Shown here: one piece after another, positions 1 through 5,624 of the stretch
How the letters are laid out: every line of letters starts with the position of its first letter
How positions within the stretch are numbered: the first letter of the stretch is position 1
Notes under the pieces: generated by a model
The model's input: only the letters and a program-made list of their open reading frames with translations
Told to the model about the DNA's origin: nothing
The model's database searches: none
Assembly (NCBI GenBank): GCA_023819545.1
Contig: JAMWCA010000090.1
Span: 1 to 5,624 of the forward strand
Length of the DNA: 5,624 nucleotides
Direction of reading: 5' to 3'
From: Candidatus Omnitrophota bacterium
GTDB lineage: Bacteria; Ratteibacteria; UBA8468; B48-G9; JAFGKM01
Position numbers and translations under genes: made by a program

Positions 1-11
1 ACTAAGTAATA

Positions 12-40
12 AAGGAGGAGACATTTTTATGTCTCCTCCT
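12..40 (-). terminator. Rho-independent terminator of the pilin gene
   Basis: A perfect 12-bp inverted repeat (AGGAGGAGACAT at 13-24 against ATGTCTCCTCCT at 29-40) closes a four-base loop. It starts 13 bases beyond the pilin stop codon. Read on the minus strand, the stem is followed by a short T-rich run (TTTATTA), which fits an intrinsic terminator although the T-tract is imperfect. On the plus strand it is followed by an AT-rich tail (positions 41-60), so it might also stop transcription arriving from the left. The stem is much more G+C-rich than its surroundings. Confidence 0.8.
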
Positions 41-53
41 CGTAAAATTATTT

Positions 54-494
54 TTATTCTATAGGTGTTCCACTTGCATCGTCTCCTACTCTAATTACAC
101 CTGATTCATCAGCAAAAAAATGTCTTACTCCAGTTCTACCTTCAACTATTGGAACTGCCCTTAATGTATAATCGTTGATTGCACCTCGAGCATCGGGTGT
201 TCCAGGTGTGTAAATAAATTGATAACCTTGTTTTATTCCACTTGCCAAAACAGAATCAATATACGGTGGGTTTGCAGACGCCAAATCTGCAAGAGATGAA
301 GGATAACTTGGTGGATTTTGATTTGCTTGAAAACTACCAAGTGCTTGGACAAGAGTATGCATATTTCCTATTGCAGCACCTTCATTTGCGTTTAGCCTTG
401 CTCTCAATAAGTTGGGAATTGCAACTGCTGCGAGCAAAGCTATGATAGCAACAACTATCATAATTTCTACTAAAGTAAAACCTTTCTTTTTCAT
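54..494 (-). CDS. Type IV pilin-like prepilin (GspG/PilA-type, N-methylation signal)
   Basis: This 146-residue protein is a precursor of a type IV pilus or type II secretion (pseudo)pilin. The leader MKKKG ends in Gly5, so prepilin peptidase should cut before Phe6. Glu10 is then Glu+5 of the mature protein, the residue that aligns subunits and is typical of the class. Residues 6-30 form the hydrophobic helix that serves as membrane anchor and filament core, ending in the IPNLLRAR motif common in such pilins. The C-terminal half is a globular beta domain with YTLRAVP near 109-115 and HFFADESGVIRV near 125-136, a pattern known from GspG-like pilins of many environmental bacteria. There are no cysteines, so no disulfide loop. 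The start is fixed by the prepilin signal and a strong Shine-Dalgarno. The gene stands alone here, with its own terminator and no pilus assembly genes nearby, so major pilin versus pseudopilin cannot be decided. Its base composition is clearly richer in G+C than the neighbouring genes. Confidence 0.93.
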   Translation of the reverse strand: MKKKGFTLVEIMIVVAIIALLAAVAIPNLLRARLNANEGAAIGNMHTLVQALGSFQANQNPPSYPSSLADLASANPPYIDSVLASGIKQGYQFIYTPGTPDARGAINDYTLRAVPIVEGRTGVRHFFADESGVIRVGDDASGTPIE

Positions 495-497
495 AAT

Positions 498-509
498 ATC
501 ACCTCCTTT
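498..509 (-). promoter_or_regulatory. Strong ribosome binding site of the pilin gene
   Basis: Read on the minus strand, AAAGGAGGTGAT lies three bases before the ATG at 494. It is an almost full-length match to the 16S rRNA anti-Shine-Dalgarno sequence, with the GGAGG core about 7 bases from the start. The other genes in the window have only short G runs or nothing recognisable, so this gene appears built for high translation. Confidence 0.85.
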
Positions 510-514
510 CTTTT

Positions 515-541
515 TTTATATATATAATACCTCATTGTCAA
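515..541 (-). promoter_or_regulatory. Possible proximal promoter of the pilin gene
   Basis: On the minus strand TTGACA (541-536) is a perfect -35 element. The best -10 candidate is TATAAA (520-515) after a short 15-base spacer; a 17-base spacer gives TAAAAA. Transcription from here would start close to the ribosome binding site and leave almost no leader, so this is less convincing than the distal promoter. It could instead be a regulator-bound or decayed copy. Confidence 0.35.
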
Positions 542-576
542 TACATCGTAAACACTTTTCCATTTTCATCAAGTTC

Positions 577-605
577 ATTATTACATATATTATTATTTTT
601 GTCAA
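577..605 (-). promoter_or_regulatory. Sigma70-like promoter of the pilin gene (distal)
   Basis: On the minus strand TTGACA (605-600) is followed by a 17-base spacer and AATAAT (582-577), matching 11 of 12 consensus positions with ideal spacing. Transcription would begin near 570 and give a leader of about 75 bases before the pilin ATG. It points away from the SIS operon. Confidence 0.65.
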
Positions 606-773
606 GACCTTAAAAATCTCTACTTGAAAGATGAACTACAATTTTTTCCATAACTCCATATAACTTTTGTATTTAATTGAAATAAAAATCTAATTAGGGT
701 TTTGTTATGTAAACTGGATCTATTTTTATTCCAATCTCTTTATATAGATTTTTTTATTAAATACAAGGATGTA

Positions 774-801
774 TTGAAAGTTTTGTAAATAGTGTTAAAA
801 T
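774..801 (+). promoter_or_regulatory. Promoter of the four-gene operon, extended -10
   Basis: TTGAAA (774-779) is separated by 16 bases from TAAAAT (796-801), 5 of 6 matches in each hexamer. A TG dinucleotide at 793-794 makes an extended -10 (TGtTAAAAT). The expected transcription start, about seven bases after the -10, is 808-809, which coincides with the A of the first ATG. The transcript may therefore be leaderless or nearly so. Confidence 0.6.
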
Positions 802-808
802 TTAAAAG

Positions 809-1321
809 ATGGGAAAAGTGATAAATGAAGTATTAAAGACATTTGAAAAAATAAAAAAAGAGGAATTTGAAAAACTTGAGAAAGTAATTTCAGAAAGCAA
901 AAATATTTTTGTTTATGGTGTTGGAAGGAGTGGATTAATTGGTAGGTGTTTTTGTATGAGATTATTTCATCTTGGTTTAAATTCTTATTTTTTAGGAGAA
1001 ACAATAACACCGAGATTTACTGAAAAAGACCTTATAATTTTTATTTCAGGTTCTGGACAAAAAACTATAATTTTAGAAATCGCAAAGATTTGTAAAAAAG
1101 AAAAAGGAGAAATTTTAACTATAACTTCAAATAAAAAAAGTAAACTTGCCAAAATTTCAAATTATTTAATTAATATACCTATTAAAAAATCAATTCAGTT
1201 TGGTAATTCTTTATTTGAACAGGCAACTTTTTTGTTTTTAGAAGAATTTATTCAATTTTATATTGAAAAAAATAAGATTAGTTTTGATTTTATGAAAGAA
1301 AGGCATACAAATTTAGAATAA
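809..1321 (+). CDS. hxlB: 6-phospho-3-hexuloisomerase-like SIS-domain protein
   Basis: This cytoplasmic sugar-phosphate isomerase of 170 residues has the usual length and layout of 6-phospho-3-hexuloisomerase (PHI), which interconverts D-arabino-3-hexulose 6-phosphate and fructose 6-phosphate in the ribulose monophosphate pathway. An N-terminal helix (about 1-30) precedes a single SIS domain. Visible signatures are YGVGRSG (36-42), MRLFHLG (50-56), GETITP (63-68), SGSG (80-83), ITSN (105-108), LFEQA (135-139) and the C-terminal RHTNLE, equivalent to the RHANLE end of known PHIs. The partner hexulose-phosphate synthase is not in the window, so the true substrate could be another ketose phosphate. 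An in-frame TAA at 803-805 rules out an earlier start. ATG 809 has no Shine-Dalgarno and lies about seven bases from the -10. GTG at 818, preceded by GGGAAAA, is an alternative start giving 167 residues. The stop overlaps the next start as TAATG. Confidence 0.85.
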   Translation: MGKVINEVLKTFEKIKKEEFEKLEKVISESKNIFVYGVGRSGLIGRCFCMRLFHLGLNSYFLGETITPRFTEKDLIIFISGSGQKTIILEIAKICKKEKGEILTITSNKKSKLAKISNYLINIPIKKSIQFGNSLFEQATFLFLEEFIQFYIEKNKISFDFMKERHTNLE

Positions 1322-3015
1322 TGGAAACAAAAATTATAGTTGATTCTTCAAAAACAGTTCAATATTCAAGAACTGAAAAAGGAATTTTTTCTGCGATAGA
1401 ACATTTTGGCTTTTACTATAAAATTATTGACCTTGCTTTTGAAAGATTTTTTGAAAGAGAGATTGAGAATACAAATTTGATAGTTATTGGACAGGAAGGT
1501 CTTGGTTTTTCTCTTGGAAAATTAGAATGTGATATTTTAATGAGAAATCTTTATTCAGGAGTTGGTATTGTTATTTTTGACGGATATATTTCTTCTTACC
1601 CTTTTGAATTTTTAAATAATATTAAAATTCAAGAGTTTGTTCCCAAAAGAACTTGTAAAATAAAACTTGAAAAAAATTCATGGATTTGTCAAGGAACATA
1701 CAATGATGAAATTGAATTAAAAAATCAATTGATGTTTTATTGCGTTAAATTTGACAATAAATTCTGGAATGCCTTTCTTTATAGTGAAAATGGGGAAGTT
1801 TGTGGTATATATGGAAGATTTGGGAAAGGTAAAATAGTTTTATTTCTTACATCTGCTGGCTTATGGCAAGATGAAATATTGGGATATACAGAAGGACTTG
1901 ATGATGTTTTTTTTAGAAGTTTAATCTGGGCAAGTAAAAAACCTATTATAACAAAAACAATGCCTCCTTTTATAACTGCAAGGATTAATGATGTCTCTGG
2001 TTATGGAAGTAAGGTGGCAAAATATAAAGATACAGTTGAAAAATTTAGATATGTTGATGTTTTAAACAAATATAAGATAGTGCCAAATCTAGGACTTTTC
2101 ATTGATGACATAGAAAATCAAGATATACCTTTTTTAAGAGAAAAATATTTTGAAAAACAGGCAGAATTTTCACCTCATGCTTTTTCAGACCCAGATAATA
2201 AAAATCAATATCCTATCTATATGAAACATAATGGACAAGAGTTCTCTGATAATGAATTAAAAGAAAACTTTTATAAAGTTGATAGAAAGTTTGAATTATT
2301 TGGAATAAAACCATCTATTACTTTAAATGCTCATTTTGGAGAAGTTGGTATTAAAGCACTACCATATTTAAAAGAAAGAAACCAGAATTTTTTGATGAAT
2401 ATTATAAAGGTTGGAAAAGCATATTCTGACCAGAAAGCACATATCTGGGACTTAAAACCATACAATAAAATTAACTTTTCTTTAAGTGAAATCCCTGAAG
2501 ATAACAATTTTTTTAATGTTTTATCACTTCCATTAAAAATAGAAGAAAAATTGTCTGATGAAAGAAAAGTTGATTTTGATTTCCTTTATAGATGCACAGT
2601 TTTCTGGAGCGAAAATGATTCAACAGATATAAAAAGAGCAATTAAAAGAGGGGTTTTTCAGATTATGAGAGGACTTGAAAATAAATTTTTTGGTTGCCTT
2701 ATGACACATGAACAAAGGATTTCATTTTTAAAAATTGAAGAGTGGGAAGAAATAATAATCGGAATAATAAACTCAATAGGAATGAAAAACAAAATTTTTA
2801 AAAGTTATGATTATATAAGTTTGTATTCTAAAAATTTAAAAAATGTCTTAATTGAAAAAATTGAATTTAAAAAAAATCTTGAGATTACATTAAAAGGTAA
2901 AACAAAAATTCCCCTTTATTTATATATTTTTTATGACAGAGAAGATGAGGTAATTGAAAACATTCTTGAGATACCACCATTTGAAAATTATTCTAAATTA
3001 AGTTTTAGGATTTAA
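1321..3015 (+). CDS. Large two-domain protein: amidotransferase-like N-domain plus divergent NodB-like domain
   Basis: I do not recognise a named function for this 564-residue protein. Residues about 1-210 read like a class I amidotransferase/ThuA-like alpha-beta fold: a hydrophobic strand LIVIG (53-57), IVIFDG (83-88), and the GRFGKGKIVLF stretch (165-175) that in such domains precedes the last strand and a WQDE-type helix. No nucleophilic Cys sits at the expected elbow, so it is probably non-catalytic. Residues about 215-470 resemble a distant polysaccharide-deacetylase (NodB) or DUF2334-like barrel: ARINDVSG with Asp224, SPHAFSD with His286, LNAHFGE with His337, and CLMTHEQR with His463 are candidate metal or catalytic residues. 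The C-terminal 60 residues look beta-rich. There is no signal peptide or membrane segment, so it should act in the cytoplasm, unusual for a deacetylase. The start codon overlaps the upstream stop (TAATG) and lacks a good Shine-Dalgarno, pointing to translational coupling. The domain assignments come from pattern reading and are tentative; that the gene is real is secure. Confidence 0.6.
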   Translation: METKIIVDSSKTVQYSRTEKGIFSAIEHFGFYYKIIDLAFERFFEREIENTNLIVIGQEGLGFSLGKLECDILMRNLYSGVGIVIFDGYISSYPFEFLNNIKIQEFVPKRTCKIKLEKNSWICQGTYNDEIELKNQLMFYCVKFDNKFWNAFLYSENGEVCGIYGRFGKGKIVLFLTSAGLWQDEILGYTEGLDDVFFRSLIWASKKPIITKTMPPFITARINDVSGYGSKVAKYKDTVEKFRYVDVLNKYKIVPNLGLFIDDIENQDIPFLREKYFEKQAEFSPHAFSDPDNKNQYPIYMKHNGQEFSDNELKENFYKVDRKFELFGIKPSITLNAHFGEVGIKALPYLKERNQNFLMNIIKVGKAYSDQKAHIWDLKPYNKINFSLSEIPEDNNFFNVLSLPLKIEEKLSDERKVDFDFLYRCTVFWSENDSTDIKRAIKRGVFQIMRGLENKFFGCLMTHEQRISFLKIEEWEEIIIGIINSIGMKNKIFKSYDYISLYSKNLKNVLIEKIEFKKNLEITLKGKTKIPLYLYIFYDREDEVIENILEIPPFENYSKLSFRI

Positions 3016-3025
3016 AAGGGGGAAT

Positions 3026-3877
3026 ATGAAATTTAATAATCCTTTTACTGAACAAGGGAAATGGTTTAAAGGTAATATTCATACTCATACAAAAAATTCA
3101 GATGGTATGTTTTCTCCTGATGAAATAGTTAAAATTTATAGAGAAAATTCTTATGACTTTCTTTTTCTAACAGACCATAATAAAATAACAGAATTTAAAA
3201 GTAAATCTAAAGGTTTTCTAACAATTAATGGCATAGAGTTTAATAAAGATAGTTTCCATATCCTTGGCCTTAACATAGAACAATTGTTTTCAACTGAGAA
3301 CTTATATCCACAACAAATAATAAATAAAATAAATGAAATAGGGGGTTTTGCTGTTATTTGTCATCCTTACTGGAGTGCAATAACAAGTAAAGAAATTACT
3401 TTTTTGTCTGGATTTATTGGCATTGAAATATTTAATAATACTTGTGAAAAAGGAAAGGGGAAAGGATATTCAACTGTTCATTATGATGAAGTTTTACAAA
3501 ATGGGTTAAATCTCTTTGGATTTGCGGTTGATGATTGTCATAGCAAAGAAGATATTTTGGGAGGTTTTATAATGGTAAAGGCAAAATCTCTTGATGAAAA
3601 AGAGATATGTAATTCAATTAAAAACGGATTGTTTTATTCTTCAACAGGTATTATAATAAAAAATTTAAAAATTGAAGATAATACAATTAAAATTTCTTTT
3701 TCCCCTTCAATTATAGTGGATTTTATAAGTTATGGTCCATATGGCACAAGAATTTATAATAAAGGGAAAGAATTTGATTATGTTGAATATAAAATAAAAG
3801 GAAATGAAAAATATATAAGGATTGAGATAACAGATAAAGAAAATAAAAAGGGATGGACTAATCCAATATTTTTATAA
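3026..3877 (+). CDS. PHP-domain metallohydrolase (CehA/McbA-like)
   Basis: This 283-residue protein belongs to the PHP superfamily of metal-dependent phosphoesterases and hydrolases. The metal ligands are present in order: HTHT with His19 and His21 followed by Asp26 (NSDG), LTDHN with Asp50 and His51, GIEF with Glu71, His78, ICHPYW with His113, Glu134, and AVDDCH with Asp169 and His172. The set looks complete, so a multinuclear active site is expected. Residues about 200-283 form a small beta-rich tail, as in CehA/McbA-type members. No signal peptide is seen. It starts 10 bases after the preceding stop, behind a GGGGG run (3018-3022) only three bases from the ATG. The substrate cannot be read from the sequence; in this operon a phosphorylated sugar or a sugar-derived ester is plausible. 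DNA-polymerase or histidinol-phosphatase PHP types are less likely given the length and tail. Confidence 0.85.
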   Translation: MKFNNPFTEQGKWFKGNIHTHTKNSDGMFSPDEIVKIYRENSYDFLFLTDHNKITEFKSKSKGFLTINGIEFNKDSFHILGLNIEQLFSTENLYPQQIINKINEIGGFAVICHPYWSAITSKEITFLSGFIGIEIFNNTCEKGKGKGYSTVHYDEVLQNGLNLFGFAVDDCHSKEDILGGFIMVKAKSLDEKEICNSIKNGLFYSSTGIIIKNLKIEDNTIKISFSPSIIVDFISYGPYGTRIYNKGKEFDYVEYKIKGNEKYIRIEITDKENKKGWTNPIFL

Positions 3878-3889
3878 AAAGGGGAAAAA

Positions 3890-4867
3890 ATGATAAAGAT
3901 TGGGTTTATTGGAACTGGAGGGATTTCTTATAGACACCTTAATGATTTGAAAAAAATAAAAGATGTTAAGATTGTTTCAGTGATTGAGCCAAATGAGAAT
4001 AATTTTAAAAAGTTTCGGGAAGCATATGGAGAAAATTTAAATTTATACACTGATCAAATTGAAATGATTGAAAAAGAAAAACTTGATGGTGTAGTTATAT
4101 GCACTCCTCATACTTTACATTTTTCACAAATTAAAATTGCTCTTGAAAATGGAGTAGATGTCCTTGTTGAAAAACCAGCAGTTGTTACTTATGATGAAGC
4201 AGTTGAAATAAGAAAGATAATTGAAAAAACAGGCAAAAGAGTAGTTGTTGCGTATCAAAGACATTATATGCCTGTTTTTAATGGTGCAAAAAAGATTTTA
4301 AAAGAAAGGTTTGGAAATATAATTTTTATTTCTGGATTTCTTTCGCAGTATTATTATGAATCTTTGAGTATAAGAAGACCTTGGAGATTGGACCCAAAAC
4401 TTTCGGGTAAAGGACAACTTACTGATTCAGGGAGTCATTTTGTTGCCTTAATATTTTTCTTAACAAATTTTACACCAGAAAAGATTGCCTCTTTTATTGA
4501 TTTTAGAGGAGAAAAAGTTGATATGAATTCTGCTTTTATAGTTAAATTTAAAGAAGGAGCGATAGGTAGTTTTGGTATTCTTGCTTTTGACCCATCTTTT
4601 AGAGAAGGTCTTTTTATTTGGGATGATAGAAATAATGTTTTGAAATTATCCACAAATGAAAATTCTTATGTTCAGTTTAAAGGAGAAAAAGAAATAAAAG
4701 AGATAGAATTTTTTGAGCTAGAAGTTAAAAGTCCTGCTGAGGATTTAATTGAATGTATAAAAAGAGGGAAAAAACCTTATACCGACTGGGAAATAGTTGA
4801 AAAAGTATCTTTATTGAGTGATATGGTTTACAAATCATATTTTGAAAACAAAATTTTAGAAATTTGA
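3890..4867 (+). CDS. Gfo/Idh/MocA-family NAD(P)-dependent oxidoreductase
   Basis: This 325-residue oxidoreductase has the family's usual size. The N-terminal Rossmann domain (about 1-120) carries the dinucleotide-binding turn GFIGTGGI (5-12), an acidic residue after strand 2 (Glu33 in VIEPN) that favours NAD over NADP, CTPHTLH (71-77), and the hallmark EKP (94-96), whose Lys95 is a catalytic residue in the family. The C-terminal alpha/beta domain has WRLDP (165-169) and GQLTDSGSH (175-183), which gives the conserved Asp179 and His183 of the active site. Family members oxidise or reduce a hydroxyl of sugars, inositols or sugar derivatives, including 3-keto glycoside steps. The exact substrate is unknown. 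Translation starts 12 bases after the PHP gene behind GGGG (3881-3884), five bases from the ATG. It is the last gene of the operon, and I see no clear terminator after it. Confidence 0.9.
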   Translation: MIKIGFIGTGGISYRHLNDLKKIKDVKIVSVIEPNENNFKKFREAYGENLNLYTDQIEMIEKEKLDGVVICTPHTLHFSQIKIALENGVDVLVEKPAVVTYDEAVEIRKIIEKTGKRVVVAYQRHYMPVFNGAKKILKERFGNIIFISGFLSQYYYESLSIRRPWRLDPKLSGKGQLTDSGSHFVALIFFLTNFTPEKIASFIDFRGEKVDMNSAFIVKFKEGAIGSFGILAFDPSFREGLFIWDDRNNVLKLSTNENSYVQFKGEKEIKEIEFFELEVKSPAEDLIECIKRGKKPYTDWEIVEKVSLLSDMVYKSYFENKILEI

Positions 4868-4883
4868 AGTTTTATGGTAAAAT
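4855..4883 (+). promoter_or_regulatory. etfB: Candidate promoter of etfB, extended -10
   Basis: In and just before the 47-base gap ahead of etfB, TGgTAAAAT (4875-4883) forms an extended -10 with the same TAAAAT hexamer as the promoter at 796-801. A weak -35 (TTTAGA, 4855-4860) lies 17 bases upstream, inside the end of the oxidoreductase gene. Transcription would start near 4890, leaving a leader of about 25 bases with the ribosome binding site AAAGGA (4901-4906). Read-through from the upstream operon remains possible because no terminator is visible between them. Confidence 0.45.
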
Positions 4884-4914
4884 AAATTCTTTAAATCAAA
4901 AAAGGACTTTAAAA

Positions 4915-5624
4915 ATGAAAATTGTTGTCTGTATAAAACAAGTTCCAGAAACATTTGATGTAAAGGTTGACCCTGAAACGAAAAGAATTGTTAGAGAAGG
5001 AGTTAAAAGTATAATTAATCCTTACGACCTTTATGCTATTGAAGAAGGGATTAGATTAAAAGAAAGATTTGGTGGAAGGACATATGTTATATCAATGGGA
5101 CCACCTCAGGCAGAAAGTGCTATAAGAGAGGCAATAAGTATGGGGATTGATGATGGTATTCTTTTAAGTGATATAAAGTTTGCAGGAAGTGATACTCTTG
5201 CCACCTCTTATACTCTTTCTTTAGCAATAAAAAAAATAGGAGATGTAGATATTATTATTTGTGGCAGAGAGACACTTGATGGAAGCACAGGGCAAGTTGG
5301 TCCTGGAATAGCAGTCCATCTTGGAATATCATATATAACTTATGTGAGTAAAATTGTTGATATAAAAGAAAATGAGATTGAATGTATTCGTCTTATGGAA
5401 GACCATTATGAAGTTGTAAAAACAAAATTACCTGTTCTTATAACTGTTGTTAAAGAAATAAATCAACCAAGAATACCATCTTTAAAAAATATGTTAAGGG
5501 CAAAAAAGATTGAAATACCAGTTTGGAATTCTGAAATGCTTGGAGGAGATGAAAGTTTATTTGGACAAGATGGTTCTCCTACAAGAGTTATTGATGTCTG
5601 GACACAAGAAATAAAAAAAGAAGG
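4915..5624 (+). CDS. etfB: Electron transfer flavoprotein beta subunit, 3' end cut by window
   Basis: This is the beta subunit of a heterodimeric electron transfer flavoprotein. The open frame gives 236 complete residues and runs off the window. Family proteins are about 250-265 residues, so only the C-terminal tail is missing. Landmarks are the start MKIVVCIKQVPET (1-13), NPYD (35-38), ISMGPPQAES (59-68), GSDTLATS (91-98), CGRETLDGSTGQVGP (116-130) and the late segment PSLKNMLRAKKIEIPVW (188-204). The DGxTxQVGP loop is the form in FixA and in the bifurcating or clostridial ETFs, rather than the DDDxNQTGQM form of mitochondrial-type ETFs. This favours an anaerobic role, coupled to an acyl-CoA or lactate-type dehydrogenase, but the bifurcating assignment is an inference. 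etfA is expected just to the right. AAAGGA at 4901-4906, eight bases from ATG 4915, supports the start. Confidence 0.93.
   Translation, partial: MKIVVCIKQVPETFDVKVDPETKRIVREGVKSIINPYDLYAIEEGIRLKERFGGRTYVISMGPPQAESAIREAISMGIDDGILLSDIKFAGSDTLATSYTLSLAIKKIGDVDIIICGRETLDGSTGQVGPGIAVHLGISYITYVSKIVDIKENEIECIRLMEDHYEVVKTKLPVLITVVKEINQPRIPSLKNMLRAKKIEIPVWNSEMLGGDESLFGQDGSPTRVIDVWTQEIKKE

Larger units (their letters stand above)
495..808. other. Divergent intergenic region between pilin gene and SIS operon
   Basis: These 314 bases are very AT-rich and hold no convincing gene. The left part contains the pilin ribosome binding site and two TTGACA boxes on the minus strand. The right end contains the promoter of the plus-strand operon. 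A 6-bp dyad (AATACA at 760-765, TGTATT at 770-775, four-base centre) touches the operon's -35 element. The stretch from about 610 to 755 shows only low-complexity A/T runs; I see no riboswitch, tRNA or repeat array in it. Confidence 0.7.

Noticed and set aside
516..569. Short minus-strand ORF (17 codons, ATG at 569, TAA at 518-516) in the pilin leader
   Set aside because: It has no ribosome binding site and no attenuator structure, its sequence looks unremarkable, and an ORF this short is expected by chance.
242..627. Plus-strand open frames of 67 and 71 codons over the pilin gene and its upstream region
   Set aside because: They overlap or oppose the well-supported pilin gene, have no ribosome binding sites, and encode low-complexity peptides without family features.
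733..755. Weak hairpin AATCT/AGATT followed by a T-run, terminator-like on the plus strand
   Set aside because: The stem is only five AT-rich base pairs with an eight-base loop, and no plus-strand gene lies upstream to terminate.
795..1010. Minus-strand open frame of 71 codons opposite the SIS gene
   Set aside because: It is a shadow of the SIS reading frame, and its Phe/Leu-rich composition mirrors the AT-rich coding strand.
1907..1914. Run of eight T in the 564-residue gene as a possible slippage or frameshift site
   Set aside because: The frame continues intact through it into recognisable sequence, and such runs are common at this base composition.
4435..4653. Minus-strand open frame of 72 codons opposite the oxidoreductase gene
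   Set aside because: It lies wholly inside the Gfo/Idh/MocA gene, has no start signals and no recognisable product.
4868..4914. Inverted TTTA/TAAA around 4871-4881 as an operon terminator
   Set aside because: The stem is only four A/T pairs with a three-base loop; it is better explained by the extended -10 element.

Overview
The window is AT-rich bacterial DNA. Counts on sampled 60-base rows give roughly 20-25% G+C in the central genes and about 40% in the pilin gene at the left end. Shine-Dalgarno sequences, a class III prepilin signal, Arg codons dominated by AGA and an electron transfer flavoprotein of the QVGP type suggest an anaerobic or fermentative, Gram-negative-type bacterium, possibly an uncultivated phylum such as Omnitrophota or a relative. 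That placement is an inference from gene style, not from a phylogenetic marker.

Layout. A type IV pilin-like prepilin gene (54-494) lies on the minus strand with its own terminator (12-40), a near-perfect ribosome binding site and one or two sigma70-like promoters. A 314-base AT-rich intergenic region (495-808) separates it from a divergent plus-strand operon. The operon holds four tightly spaced genes: a 6-phospho-3-hexuloisomerase-like SIS protein (809-1321), a large protein of 564 residues that I cannot assign to a named function (1321-3015), a PHP-domain metallohydrolase (3026-3877) and a Gfo/Idh/MocA-family oxidoreductase (3890-4867). The first pair overlaps by one base (TAATG), and the next two gaps are 10 and 12 bases. 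After a 47-base gap that carries an extended -10 promoter, etfB (electron transfer flavoprotein beta subunit) starts at 4915 and runs off the right edge.

How the genes may work together. The SIS isomerase, the NAD(P)-dependent sugar oxidoreductase, the PHP hydrolase and the 564-residue protein (an apparent amidotransferase-like N-domain followed by a NodB-deacetylase-like domain) look like a cytoplasmic carbohydrate-processing cassette. None has a signal peptide. The 564-residue protein is the least explained and most interesting piece. The pilin and etfB are probably separate transcription units with unrelated roles.
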